From positions 1,090,731 to 1,154,730 of the forward strand of contig NW_002060943.1 of assembly GCF_000150275.1 (NCBI RefSeq): a stretch of DNA of 64,000 nt. Reading direction: 5' to 3'. Below the pieces are notes generated by a model. That model was not told where the DNA came from. It searched no databases and saw only the letters and a list, made by a program, of their open reading frames with translations. The translations under genes and the position numbers were made by a program. The DNA is from Trichoplax adhaerens (lineage: Eukaryota; Placozoa; Uniplacotomia; Trichoplacea; Trichoplacidae). Shown piece after piece: positions 1 through 11,281 of this stretch; the first letter of the stretch is position 1, and each line of letters opens with the position of its first letter.

Positions 1-864
1 GATATTACAATATCTTTCTGATCGATATCGAATGTGCAGAATTATTATTTTCGATATCAAAAATATGACTGCTGGAAATTAGCTTCATACCAGTCAACGA
101 GCGGATTAAAAAATGTTCTTATACTTACATACAGTATAACATACTATGAAGTTTTGGCTACTTTAGAATTCGGTATCTGTTGCTTATGAGCATGTATTAT
201 CTCGCCATGATCCAGTTGTGGTTAAGATTAAAATACGTTCTCAAGCGCATATTTGCATACAGCATAATATACCATGAAGTTCTGGCTACTTTAAAATTAA
301 TCTAGTACCTGCTGCTTATATAATGTACATGTATCATCTCGCAATGATCTTGTCATGGTGGAGGTTATAATATATTCTTACGTGTATACTAACATGCAGT
401 ATAATATACAATGAAGTTCTATCTATATTAGAATTAACCCAGTACCTACTACCTGCAACACTGCTTATGAATGTAACGTCTCGCAATGATCTTGGAACGA
501 TGGAGATTAATATATGTTCTCAGGCGAATACTTACATGTAGCATAATTTACTATGAAGTTTTAGCTACATTAGAATTTAATCCAGTACCTACAGCTTGTG
601 AATTTATCATCTCGCAATGATCTTGTCATTCATTACAGAAATATAATAAACGCTAAATTCAGCTGATTGATTATCGCTTTAGTATTGGTTTTTAGGATGT
701 GACCTTTAACTGAATAATCTACGCGTAATTTTATTCTCTTGCAGCTACTTTACGGCAAAATTGATACAGTAGACATAAAATATTGTTGAAAATATTAGCA
801 TTACCAGATGTTAAAAGCTCATGATTTAGCTTAATCTCACATTCCTGGCTGTATTAACTTTTAG
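1..864. other. Intronic or upstream DNA of the FN3 receptor gene
   Basis: No exon is visible here. The first recognisable coding exon begins at 865 after a pyrimidine-rich TTTTAG acceptor. Because that exon opens in the middle of a codon, this stretch is at least partly intron. It contains the four-copy tandem repeat listed separately. Earlier exons (signal peptide, further Ig or FN3 domains) are presumably left of the window. Confidence 0.6.
115..627. repeat. Four diverged tandem copies of a ~120-140 bp unit
   Basis: Units begin near 115, 236, 373 and 514. Shared blocks are a TTCT(t/c)A start, CATRCAGTATAA followed by TATGAAGTT, a CTAC..TTAGAATT block, AGTACCTRCTGCTTAT and CTCGCAATGATCTTG. 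Spacing is 121, 137 and 141 bases, so small indels have accumulated. It sits in noncoding DNA ahead of the first visible exon of the receptor gene. Confidence 0.8.
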
Positions 865-3800
865 CTCCTCCGTCATCACCAACGAATGTCACCATTGCAA
901 TGGTTGCTTTTACTTCCTTAACTTTAACGTGGTCGGTAGGACATAATGGTGGATATACACAATTGATCCAGTTGTGGTATAAAAAGGTCGAATGGTTAGA
1001 TAGCAATTGGTTATTGGTTGCCCAATTGAATAGCAGTGTCAATACGTATACATATGATCAATTAACACCTAGCCTGAGGTATCAATTTCGTCTAAGGGGA
1101 CAAAATCGATTAGGTACAAGTCCATGGAGTTCATTAGTATGGACGAAAATGCAGGGATATCTCAATAATACTGGTATGTAAGCGTTAATGGTATCTCCTA
1201 ATAAATTCAATCTAGGACTAGCTTTCAACAGTCGATAGTACTTGATATTAATACTACTAATAATATTCAATTTGATAAAAATGATCTGATACTTAAGTAA
1301 GTATAATTTATAGATGAATATTTTCCCATTTTCATTGTACTCGTATCTATCTTCAGCCATACCCATTCGATTATTTCTATATTTAAACAGAAACGCATAC
1401 AGACCATTCTACTTGCAACTAAACATATTTTTAATTCCTTTTAGATGAGCCCAATCCACCTACAGGAGTCCACGCAGTAAATGGTGCTAACTATATTAGA
1501 GTTATTTGGCAACCAGCTACTTCTCAATCAGTAACTCTATCCCATTACGCTATCCAGATGAGAAGCAATGGGACACTGGAGTGGTATACTGTCAATATTA
1601 CTTCTCACAGCACGGAAACGCAGACTCAATTAACCAATTTAGCGGCCTTTAAAGTTTATACTATCCGAGTTGTAGCTTATGGACAAAACACTGTCCCTAG
1701 TCGACCAAGTGCTAATACCCAGATCTTATATGTTCCAGGTAAATTGATTTATTATAGACATCCAGGTTTTGCGACCAGGAATACAAAATTTATTTCAACT
1801 ACATTTCCATAGCTTGAATAAAGTATTATCATTATTTTTTATCAGTCTTTAATTAATCAGTACTTCATTTAAACAATCTACACTAACTAGATCAAAGCCA
1901 AGTTCCATCATCGGAAAATCACAGTAGAAATCTGGTTCTTGCTTTTCTAGTCGTTGGCTTAACTTTAATTGTTTTGGCCATCATATTCTTTATACATCGA
2001 GAGAAGGTGCAAAAGACCATTAATAGGTTGAAGAAGAATGGTAAGTTCATAATTTCCAATGAATAGTTAACTTTAAAGGGCTGAAATTATTACATGTTAT
2101 ACAGTTATTTCGTACAATCTGGAATAGATAGGTTCAAATTTTATCACATTGACTGATTGAATTATTAACTATCTAATTAGAATATTAATAATAGATTAAG
2201 TTTCTGTCTTCTTTTGCTACTTGACAAATAGCTGATGAATTTAAAGTATTATGACTGCATAACCTTTACATTCAATTTCTTGACTCCGTTGTCATCATAG
2301 GATTTCTTCCTCAAAATAACTCCAATTCACAAAGAAGTAATAGTAGGTGAGTAAGGCAAGATTTCAAATACATTACCATATCTTACTTTACAGGTATTGA
2401 CGATTTGTAGATATTTTCTTCCTTAAACTTTTGTAAAGTTATAGTTATATTAAGAAAAATCTATTAATAGAAACCAGTACCACATGTTATAGCAATGGAT
2501 AAACATACGAGCATATTCCTAATATAAAAGGCTCAATTATTATTCATCCAAGTTGTTTCATCTTCGTTAATAACAAATTTAACGCTTTACCTTTCAGAGT
2601 TATTGATATATTTCATCAGCATCGTTCAGCGAGCTCATCGAACCATTCCAAGAATAAAGGAAAGAAAACATTTGAAGAGAGGCAAGAAGCGAGCGAAACA
2701 AATATCGACGTTGCCATTTCAGATCTTGAAGATTTAAAACAACAGACTATACCAGCTATCGTTATTGGCACGGAAATAGATTCGAATTTAACTGGAATGA
2801 AGAAATTTATGAGCGTTAGCGACGGTACAAAGAATAAGCATGACAAACAAGCTAAAGGAGGCAGTAGTTCAGGAGATGAAAACTCCAGTAAGAATAAAGA
2901 TTTTCGCACGACCAGAGTTATAGTTCGTTCTAAAAAAGAGAAAAAATCTCCTACGGATCGACCCACAACTATTGCTACCTTAGATCGATCATCTAGAGTG
3001 ATGATTCCACCCAATCGATACGATAGTTTAGATAGAGCTAAAAGTATTCAAGATAAAAGATTTTCAACCTTGCCTACAACGCTTAATTTTATGCCTTATG
3101 AAAGTTTTATAAATTACTCACCAAGTAAAGGCAAAGAAGAAGAAAATGAAGAAAAATCAGCTTCAAGATCAACGATTAAAGCCCCAGACCATGAATATGA
3201 ATCAATAAAAAGGGACTCAAGCGTAACTGCTATTTCAAAATATAGCAGTCGAAGTAGCTTACATAATTCTCAAAATTACGCTAAATTGGAAGGAACGGTA
3301 GCTGCTATGATTGATACAACAAGCCGATCATCAGAAGTTACCCATGATAGTTTATCTGCTAGTTTTTATCATACTTTACCATCAGGAATAGATGTACCTC
3401 CAATGGTGAAAAAAATTAGACGATTTTCCGACGATAGCAGCACTAATAGTACAAGTACAAATAGTGCTAGTCTTCCACCACCTATATCATCGTCTATCAA
3501 GTCGTCAAGGCGACGTGATAGTTCTAGTTCAGTTGCTAGCTCGAATATAGCTGGAAATCATCACTACGAGGTAGTCAATAGGCCATTAAAGTATGTCACT
3601 AAACGAGGGCGTGCAAATAAAACTACCTATATTGCAAACAACGACGATCTTTGCAAAGATGAATATGGATATTATCAAATCAAGCCTATTCTTGGCAAAT
3701 TAGATGAGGATATCATTGTTGCTGATCATTATGATAACTCAAGTGGCTATCATTCCAGGGAGCATATTGATAAAACAAGTACTGGTACAACAGAAAGACT

Positions 3801-4359
3801 ACAATATCAGCAAGCTGTAGAAGAATATTTTAGCGTCATTGATGACATAAGCAATACCAGCAATAGCGAAATAGCCGAGCAAGATTCAATTGTAACCAAA
3901 GATACTGCAGATAGCCGATCGAGTACCTCTTATAGCCCATCGATCGAAACAACAGCGGAATCTAACCATGTATCGACAACATCGTTAAGTAGTGTTTCAT
4001 CCAAGGCTGTTTATAGTTATTTTTCACGAAATAATAGCGATACTAAGGAAGAAGTTAATAGCAATCAACATACTCCATCCCAATCTTCAGGTAGCCATGC
4101 TGCCAATTCACCTGATGATATCAAATCAATTACAAGTCAAAAATCCAGTTCTGATGGAGGTAGTGCTACGCTGAAAAAATTTCCCTATAAAGGTATTGTT
4201 GCAAGATTTCGTGATGATGCATCGCAAGATGGTAATAGTTCAGCTAATTCCGATGGAACACTTCGCAGAATTCAAATAGAGGATAAGATCGAGAAATCAA
4301 GTAATAACGCAAAGGTTGAAGGTAAAACTACTCGGATACCGGCCCAATCGTCCATCTAG
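865..4359 (+). CDS. Transmembrane receptor with fibronectin-III domains and long cytoplasmic tail (5' end missing)
   Basis: Five exons fit by splice sites and phase: 865-1173, 1445-1738, 1891-2040, 2301-2346 and 2598-4359. Together they give about 852 visible residues. The first two exons each encode one FN3 domain; the first shows the core Trp (LTLTW), the Tyr of the YQFRLRGQN strand and several N-glycosylation sequons. Symmetrical phase-1 junctions around exon 1445-1738 are typical of shuffled extracellular modules. Exon 1891-2040 encodes a ~23-residue membrane helix followed by a basic stop-transfer stretch (HREK, RLKK). The last exon carries a ~590-residue Ser/Thr-rich, probably disordered tail with YESI, YEVV and YYQI tyrosine motifs, ending in QSSI, which fits a class I PDZ ligand. 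The architecture resembles Sidekick, neogenin or Dscam-type adhesion receptors. Which one cannot be decided without the N-terminal part. Confidence 0.85.
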
Positions 4360-5967
4360 CCTGGATGTATTCAGATGAAAAAAACCTGCGTAACATGGAA
4401 AAAGATTTTTACTATAGAAACATTGAGAAGATAAAAGTTCCTAAAATACCAGCTCAATTATCTATTAAATTCAGACATGAACTAATTAAAGTAGTTTCTT
4501 TTTGCTATAATAGTAGGTGGCCCTCTAATAGACGTATTAATGTATCCTACAGTTCTATTGAAAATAACTACTATTTAAATTGTTATGCTTAAAAGAATGC
4601 TAGCGTTTGAAAGCACTTAAAATAGATAATACAGTGCGCAAAAACCTTACTTTGATAATCCTATTTACCTTCTTTTTGTAACCGCAGAATAGAAATGTTG
4701 AAATGGAATCCTTAATGTACCTTATCATTGAAATATTTCATGCTACGTATAATATCAAGTCTCAATCAGTGATATCATGTTGTTGTATGAGCTTCTATTG
4801 TACAATATACATATTACCTGTCTTCTATGATATGTTTTTAACTTATTTTTAAATTGATTGGCAGTTTAATACACCATTTTATTACTCGTGCAAGCAGCTA
4901 TTACAATCCAAATGATATACATGTAATGTACATTTTTTTTCATATCCAAGCCTATATTTATACCATAAATAGAACTAACAACCTTGAGCATAGCGCAAAT
5001 CATCCACTCTAACCGTAAATTGCCTAATTTTAATGGTTAAAACGAGCGACAAATTCTTTAAACGCAAAGAATAGATTACTTGAGAAGGTATTTTAACGCG
5101 ATTCCTTTTTTTATTATAGCATTTACGGATAGGCTGATAATTTAATACTTCTGTTTGTCAAAATAAACCAAAACAATATAATAATAAATTTAAATTTGTT
5201 ATCACCTTTACTTAAATACATTTTTCGAACTTTATGTTGTATTTGTTTTACTAGGCCTGTGGACTACAGTATCGGCTTAGCATGAGTAACTTTGCGTCAA
5301 CATCTTTACCCAACACAGGCATTAATTTATTGATAAAATGCATCGATATAATCATAAAAGTCCTGCATTGATGAAGATGAGTAAAATGATGACACTGTCT
5401 TTATACAATATCATTAGCATCAGTTGCCAAGTAATATCATAGAATTACCATTTTGCTGACACTTTACAAAATCTTTGATGTGATATAACATTGAAATTTC
5501 ATTAATAATCAATATATCATGTATGCGTAGTCTTTTTAGCGTAAAAGGGAGATGCGAGTGTATGTATGTATTGTATCACATACATACAAATTACATCAAA
5601 TAGCATCTGTTCATTACAAGTCGTTAATCTATATTTTAATCGTTATTGTATGCTGAATCAGTGCTGCAAGTTAATTGTTAAAAGCCACCAATGTTAACTA
5701 CGTTATAATTACAGTACGTTGATATGCCACAAAATTACCGAGATCATATCGTATATTAGTTTTGTTGATTTGTTGAAGTGAATGCAATCGCTAGTAATTC
5801 AAAGGAAGTTCCACCATAAATATTGAAATAACTTTACGTAGGCAACAAGACACAATCGATGTGATATTCGAAATGGAATATTTACAAGAGTAAAATGTAT
5901 ACCACAATATCATCTCGATGAAAAATGTTGGGAATAATTTCAAACTTATCAAATAGAATGATCACCT
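4360..5967. other. Intergenic region between receptor and PGAP4-like gene
   Basis: This probably contains the 3' UTR of the receptor and, from the right, the 3' UTR of the minus-strand PGAP4-like gene, since the two genes converge. An open frame at 4365-4592 starts five bases after the receptor stop in another frame and contains a near-copy of the receptor's last residues (see findings). It is not called as a gene. Otherwise the stretch is AT-rich with no recognisable coding or RNA gene. Confidence 0.6.
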
Positions 5968-7224
5968 TTAAGGGTCAAAAATAAAATCATAATTATACGG
6001 ATTTGGAGAATAACTTTTATGACTTAAACTACTAATTAGACCAATGTGAGAGACAAGATTAGGCAATATTAGAAATTTCTCTAATTTATTCTTTTTAATA
6101 AAGTCATCGATAATAAAATCAATAGGTCGTTCGAGGCTATTATTGGCTAAATAATCGGCTAATAATATGGCTTTATCGAGAGGATAAATTATTGCTGGTG
6201 TACAGCACTCAGGCGCTGGGACCAGGGTATAAAATGAACGACTTAATTTGCGTAATTCGATCAAGTGTTGTCTACCAAGTAAAGCTAAAAACAAGATGGC
6301 ATAACACAATACTATAATGAAAATGAGCCAAGATAGAAATATACGCCGATATCCCCTTAAAAATATATTTTTCCAGGATAGAATATTCCAAACGATGGCA
6401 AAAACAGTAGCCAATTGACCAGATGTTATGATTAATTCAGGTACTTCTGGATTACCCCAACCTTGCCATTTTTCAGGATAATATAATTTAATAAAAGCCC
6501 AAGTTGAGCGCGATAGACTGTCAGTAGGTAAAGTCTTGTGAATAATGTAATGTAAATTTTCGATGAAATCGGTAGTTGGCAATGCATCATCTTCCAGTAT
6601 AATAATATAACGTGCGTTAGTTTGGATACATTTTTTTAAGATATAAAGATAATCGACAGATTCTTTGGATGCAGTCCCATCGTTATATTGTTGATTTTTC
6701 GATGATGATCGAGTGACAATTGGCAGATATTTGGATAATTGAACAGCATCACGATTGATTTTAGGAGGACTATTAGCATTATAAATAATTAAGGTAGTCG
6801 ATGTGTCCTTATAAATTTGTGGTATTAATCTAGCAACAACTTGAGTTAAATATTTTGGATTATATTTCCGCCCAGTGGATACTAAACCAAAACAGAATTG
6901 TTGATGAGGTTGATGAAGGCGTTTGTTGAATTCTTCCTTTAATCGATCAGGACCAATATTTTGTATAAATTGTTGTAATTGTTCGTTAGCTTTATGAGCT
7001 CTTGCTTCATTTTGATGTAATTTCTTATTAATATAATTATTCAATTCATGCTTTTTATAATAATAAGAAAATGATAAATTACGACACGTTAAAGGCATAA
7101 TGACGAGGAACGTTACAAAAAAGACTAGGCTTGCAATGGCCAAAACCGATATCATATACCGTCGTAAAGCATAAGTTTGCTGTGTCGAGCTAACCATATT
7201 GGGATAATAATGGCTTGAATTCAT
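5968..7224 (-). CDS. PGAP4/TMEM246-like GPI-GalNAc transferase
   Basis: This is a single open frame of 418 residues; I recall human PGAP4 as about 403. The order of parts matches that family. There is a short cytosolic N-terminus, a membrane helix at about 23-45, a luminal glycosyltransferase domain with the acidic EDD metal-binding motif at 211-213 (IIILEDDALP), two closely spaced membrane helices at about 272-289 and 295-317 inserted in the transferase fold, then a C-terminal catalytic part with APECC at about 337-341 and DKAILLADYL. In mammals PGAP4 adds the GalNAc side chain to the first mannose of GPI anchors in the Golgi, and this tandem-helix insertion is its distinctive feature. The Met at 7224 is the first ATG and precedes a plausible anchor. 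No intron is needed. The family call is confident; activity is inferred. Confidence 0.85.
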   Translation of the reverse strand: MNSSHYYPNMVSSTQQTYALRRYMISVLAIASLVFFVTFLVIMPLTCRNLSFSYYYKKHELNNYINKKLHQNEARAHKANEQLQQFIQNIGPDRLKEEFNKRLHQPHQQFCFGLVSTGRKYNPKYLTQVVARLIPQIYKDTSTTLIIYNANSPPKINRDAVQLSKYLPIVTRSSSKNQQYNDGTASKESVDYLYILKKCIQTNARYIIILEDDALPTTDFIENLHYIIHKTLPTDSLSRSTWAFIKLYYPEKWQGWGNPEVPELIITSGQLATVFAIVWNILSWKNIFLRGYRRIFLSWLIFIIVLCYAILFLALLGRQHLIELRKLSRSFYTLVPAPECCTPAIIYPLDKAILLADYLANNSLERPIDFIIDDFIKKNKLEKFLILPNLVSHIGLISSLSHKSYSPNPYNYDFIFDP

Positions 7225-10200
7225 CGATTAGTGTCTGCTTTGAAGATTGCGGAACGAATTCAAGTTTTGCCTAACCAGAAGAAAAGGATAACACGTTAAT
7301 TTTCTAGCGGATAGTACATTATTTTACACCTACTGGTAGCACCCACGAAATTACTCTATCACCTACATCTATATGCATCCATTCACAGTGTCATGACAGT
7401 GTTATTAATGTTGTTGTTGCATCTTTTCCTGATGCCTATCCCAAATGATTCCTTGTTATTGTAATTAGTGTGTTATCAGATCGTCTGTAGATAGATAGTA
7501 TTTGCTTACTATTGGATTAGAACAATACCGTAGGAACGAAAAAGACGCTTTCAATACTTTATGGAGTGACAAAATTACATTACTAGCCAACAAAGTAATA
7601 GAAATGTAATTTAATAGTGAGTTTACTTTCACAACTTTTGGAGGAATATTCTCGTTATGAATGAGAAGAATGGATAGACTTTTGGATTTATAATCATACA
7701 ATAGAAGTAATTTCTTCAAGACTGGATGAGAGTCTAAAATATGTTATAAATTAGAAATACACCGTTTGTTGGTACAATAGGAATATTTAATTTAAAAGAT
7801 TCTATTGACTATTTCATACGCCATCAATATAATCGTCTAGAATACAGTACATAATTAAGTTCTTCGATGAAACTGCAGTCTACCATTTGTAATCATGATT
7901 GAAATCCATCATTAAATCATACTGTATCCTGTACCGATCACAACTGAAATAAAGAAATGACTAAAATCTACTGAAAGATTTTAGTTGACTAAACCACCTA
8001 GACACTACCCTGTAGGATTTACTACACAGTTTCAATCCATTGCAAGGGCTATACTTTACCCAATCCAAGGATCATTGCATATCCATTAATACTCGTAAAT
8101 GATAACGTATGGTATACGACATTTTCAATGACTAAAAAATTGACTTAAATTAGTCGAAAAGATTGTTATACTCTGATTGTTATTCAATTTTACCCAACGC
8201 TTCTATTTCTTATTGAAGGCAGACTAGCATCTTAATGATAGAGGATTCTTCTGACTTTAATGTACAACAGACTACAAGTGCCTAAGATCAACTCATCCAA
8301 GAGTCGATTTTCTCTTCTTGTTCGTTCCATTCAAGACAATAACCATGAATTGAATATATAAATATAGTAATTACTAATTAAAATGGCTACCTATCCTTCA
8401 AAGTAATATAAACATAGAAGTACATTCTGCCAACGGATTGATACGCAATAACTGAATAAAAGGTGAATTTACGACATTTCAACATCCAAACCATGAGTTT
8501 AATCTGCTTACCGGACTTTCAAATAGCGTTGTAGAATAATTATAATGAATTTGTGTTATTCCAACTTGCTCATCGATCAAAATGCAAACAACTGGCGTTG
8601 ATAATGTCAAGCATATCATCAGTTATAGCTTGGATAGCACAATGATTACTTTCATTTTAATGTCATGCAACCGATCTATTGGAAGGAAAGGTTCAAATCC
8701 AACTGATTAATAGGCTTGGATGGATTGCCTACTGTGATCAGGCACGTTTCTTGATGAGATTTTGCAGTCTTTGGGAAAGTATCTGCTAGGAATCTGCGAG
8801 AGCAAGCTCTATACTAGTCTATACAGTATACGTACTGTATACGTACTGTACTATACAAGCTAGATGAAAACATGTCCGTCCAGGTCCATTCCGTTGTGTT
8901 GGCGAGAGCTTCCTTGGGAGCTCCCATCGTATGGACTGGAATGATGTCATGATTAATTCTGCCGCATTAAAATGAACTTACTCACTCTCTCTCTATCGAA
9001 CTAGAGAGAAAACTGATCTACAAGGCAAAAAATTTTAGATAGAAGAGGAGTATTTAGTAGTCACTGGTATGACCGGGGAGCTTGTTAATCAAGGGGTTTG
9101 AAAGAGATACTGCAGAACCTTATTCGGAGATTTGTAGCATACAGTTTCTGCACTTAGGGTAACAGTCGGGATGCATCTCGTGATTTATAATATGCTTTTA
9201 TGGTCTCATTTTGAAATACTGAGATGTAGCATGCTATGGCTGAAGTTTCTGGTAAACCTATCGAAATTACCGTAGGTACAATCCTTTATGATAGTAAATT
9301 GTTGTCTTTTGTCTGTTAGTTAAGCTGTGTTATATCCGCGTATATTGAGTACGAGTAACAAATTACTTCACTTACTGAATTTCGTTGTTTCTTTCTTAAC
9401 TGTAAATAAATCACAGTATTTTTGACTCATATGGTGCTGTTAACGGTTTCCAGTGTAGAATAAACTTAGAGATCTAATTGGAAGTATACTAATCGCTGTA
9501 GCCTATAAAATGCGATAACGTCCTCCACAGCTTTGTGCTTGGTACCTTTGCTGCAAGTTAATAACATTGACGTGGTATGTATTAGAATAGCAAACGTAAA
9601 TCGAAGCTTTAGCCTATAATAAATAATTAAATTAGACTATATCTTGCAATCGTAATTTGCAGCTGCTCATACTCTAGAAGTACTCTGCCATGCTTTCTAC
9701 AGCAATTAAGTCCAGACAGTTAACTACGGTATAACCAAATCTCTATACATCAAAATTGCAGCCCCTTGAATCAAGAAAGCAGATCTTGTGGTGATTGTAA
9801 TTGGCCAACATATAGTGTCGGAGCTAAGTTAGCTAAGTGAGCTATAAACACTTATTAAGACCCAAACTTCATTATGCTGGTAATAATTAGCACAGGATAG
9901 AGCTTTGGGCCTATAATTATAATGTGAGAATTGTAATTTGATACTAGCTATGCAATAAGGATATTCAGTATCTTGGTGGTTCATGCCTGCCAAATTATCG
10001 TAATACAGTGTCTAAATAGCACTTGATAACTATACTGTAGTCTTTTTTTGCTACTGCTTAGGTTGAGTGGGTTATGAAGAAGTGAGAAGAAGCAACTCGT
10101 CGTTTGGGATTGAACAAATAGGGGGATGTTTCTTGAACCCAGAAATGGACCAGAACTGCTTCATGCTCTTTCTAACTTATATACTCAATATTTTAATTAC

Positions 10201-11281
10201 ATTCACGCTGCACTAAGGACTAGCAGTATAGTATACAGGACTAGGAATTATTGAAGAGTCTCTAAACTGACTGTGGCCAAACGAGTAACAAGTAACGAGC
10301 TAATGAACAGCTCTAGCTAACACCAGGAAAATGAGGGAATCTTTCTCGTTACCATGGAAACGGTATTGGATATAATTCTCCCACTCCTACAGCAAGCCCC
10401 AAAACATCCATCCGGTAAATGATTAAGACTAAGTACACTGGAGATATTCTACTCTTTTAGCAAATGTATAAAAAAGTACAGGGGCTAGTGATTCTATTTT
10501 ATTATTACTTTCTACGGTGGGAGTACTGCTTGTAACTTATTCTAACGCATTCAGTAGTGCTGTGATCGAACAATATTGTCTACGACTAACATGAGTATTA
10601 CTAGAGTAAACTGTCGAACAATGAGACCAACAGTCTACCATCACATAATTCTATATGTACATTACGCCGATTGACCGATTCTGTTATACAAAACAGAATA
10701 TTTTCTGCACTCGTATAACTACCTTCTAGGCGTGTGCTGACTATTTAAATAGAACATGACCGTAGTTACACTACTAGCGCAACAGTAGTGTACCGGATAT
10801 TCATCCATTACTAATGTAATAGTGCCTCTAGAATAACACGAATAGTATTGACTGCATCACTCAACTACCGATAGAAGTTGAAGGAATGCTGGTCAATCGA
10901 TCATAGGCGTAACGTTGACTAGCCATGAAAAGCTAGATACATAAGTAGATTAGCATATAGACTATATCGACAAGGAGTATTACATTTCTGCATACGTATT
11001 AATGTGAAATTTTAATTTTAATACTTTACCGACATTGTCATAAAAGTAATGCTACCTCCTTCCAATAATACGCTACTATAAACTACACTATTGCAACAAA
11101 AATTGTTGGATACCCATCTACGGTAGTATAAAGCATCTCCAATAAGGACGAATTACCGCAAGAAACAATTCTAACGATTGATTCAATTACGCGCTCTGAG
11201 ATATAGTTTTAAAACAAACTCTAACTTGTATTCCTATTCGTGGATCGAATTTAATATCAGAATTGGAAACTATTGAACATC
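7225..11281. other. 4 kb intergenic spacer, divergent promoter region
   Basis: It separates the minus-strand PGAP4-like gene from the plus-strand WD40 gene, so both promoters should lie here. The 84-codon minus frame at 7465-7719 has no recognisable domain. A short GTAC-rich palindromic run (repeated TACGTACTGTA) lies at about 8821-8862. A tRNA-like B-box word at about 8689-8700 lacks a matching A box. I see no other gene. Confidence 0.6.

Noticed and set aside
7465-7719. 84-codon minus-strand frame upstream of the PGAP4-like gene
   Set aside because: Leu/Ile/Ser-rich AT-type translation with no motif, and no supporting splice or start context.
8670-8740. tRNA-like B box GGTTCAAATCC
   Set aside because: No matching A box or acceptor stem can be formed at tRNA distance, so it is a chance word.
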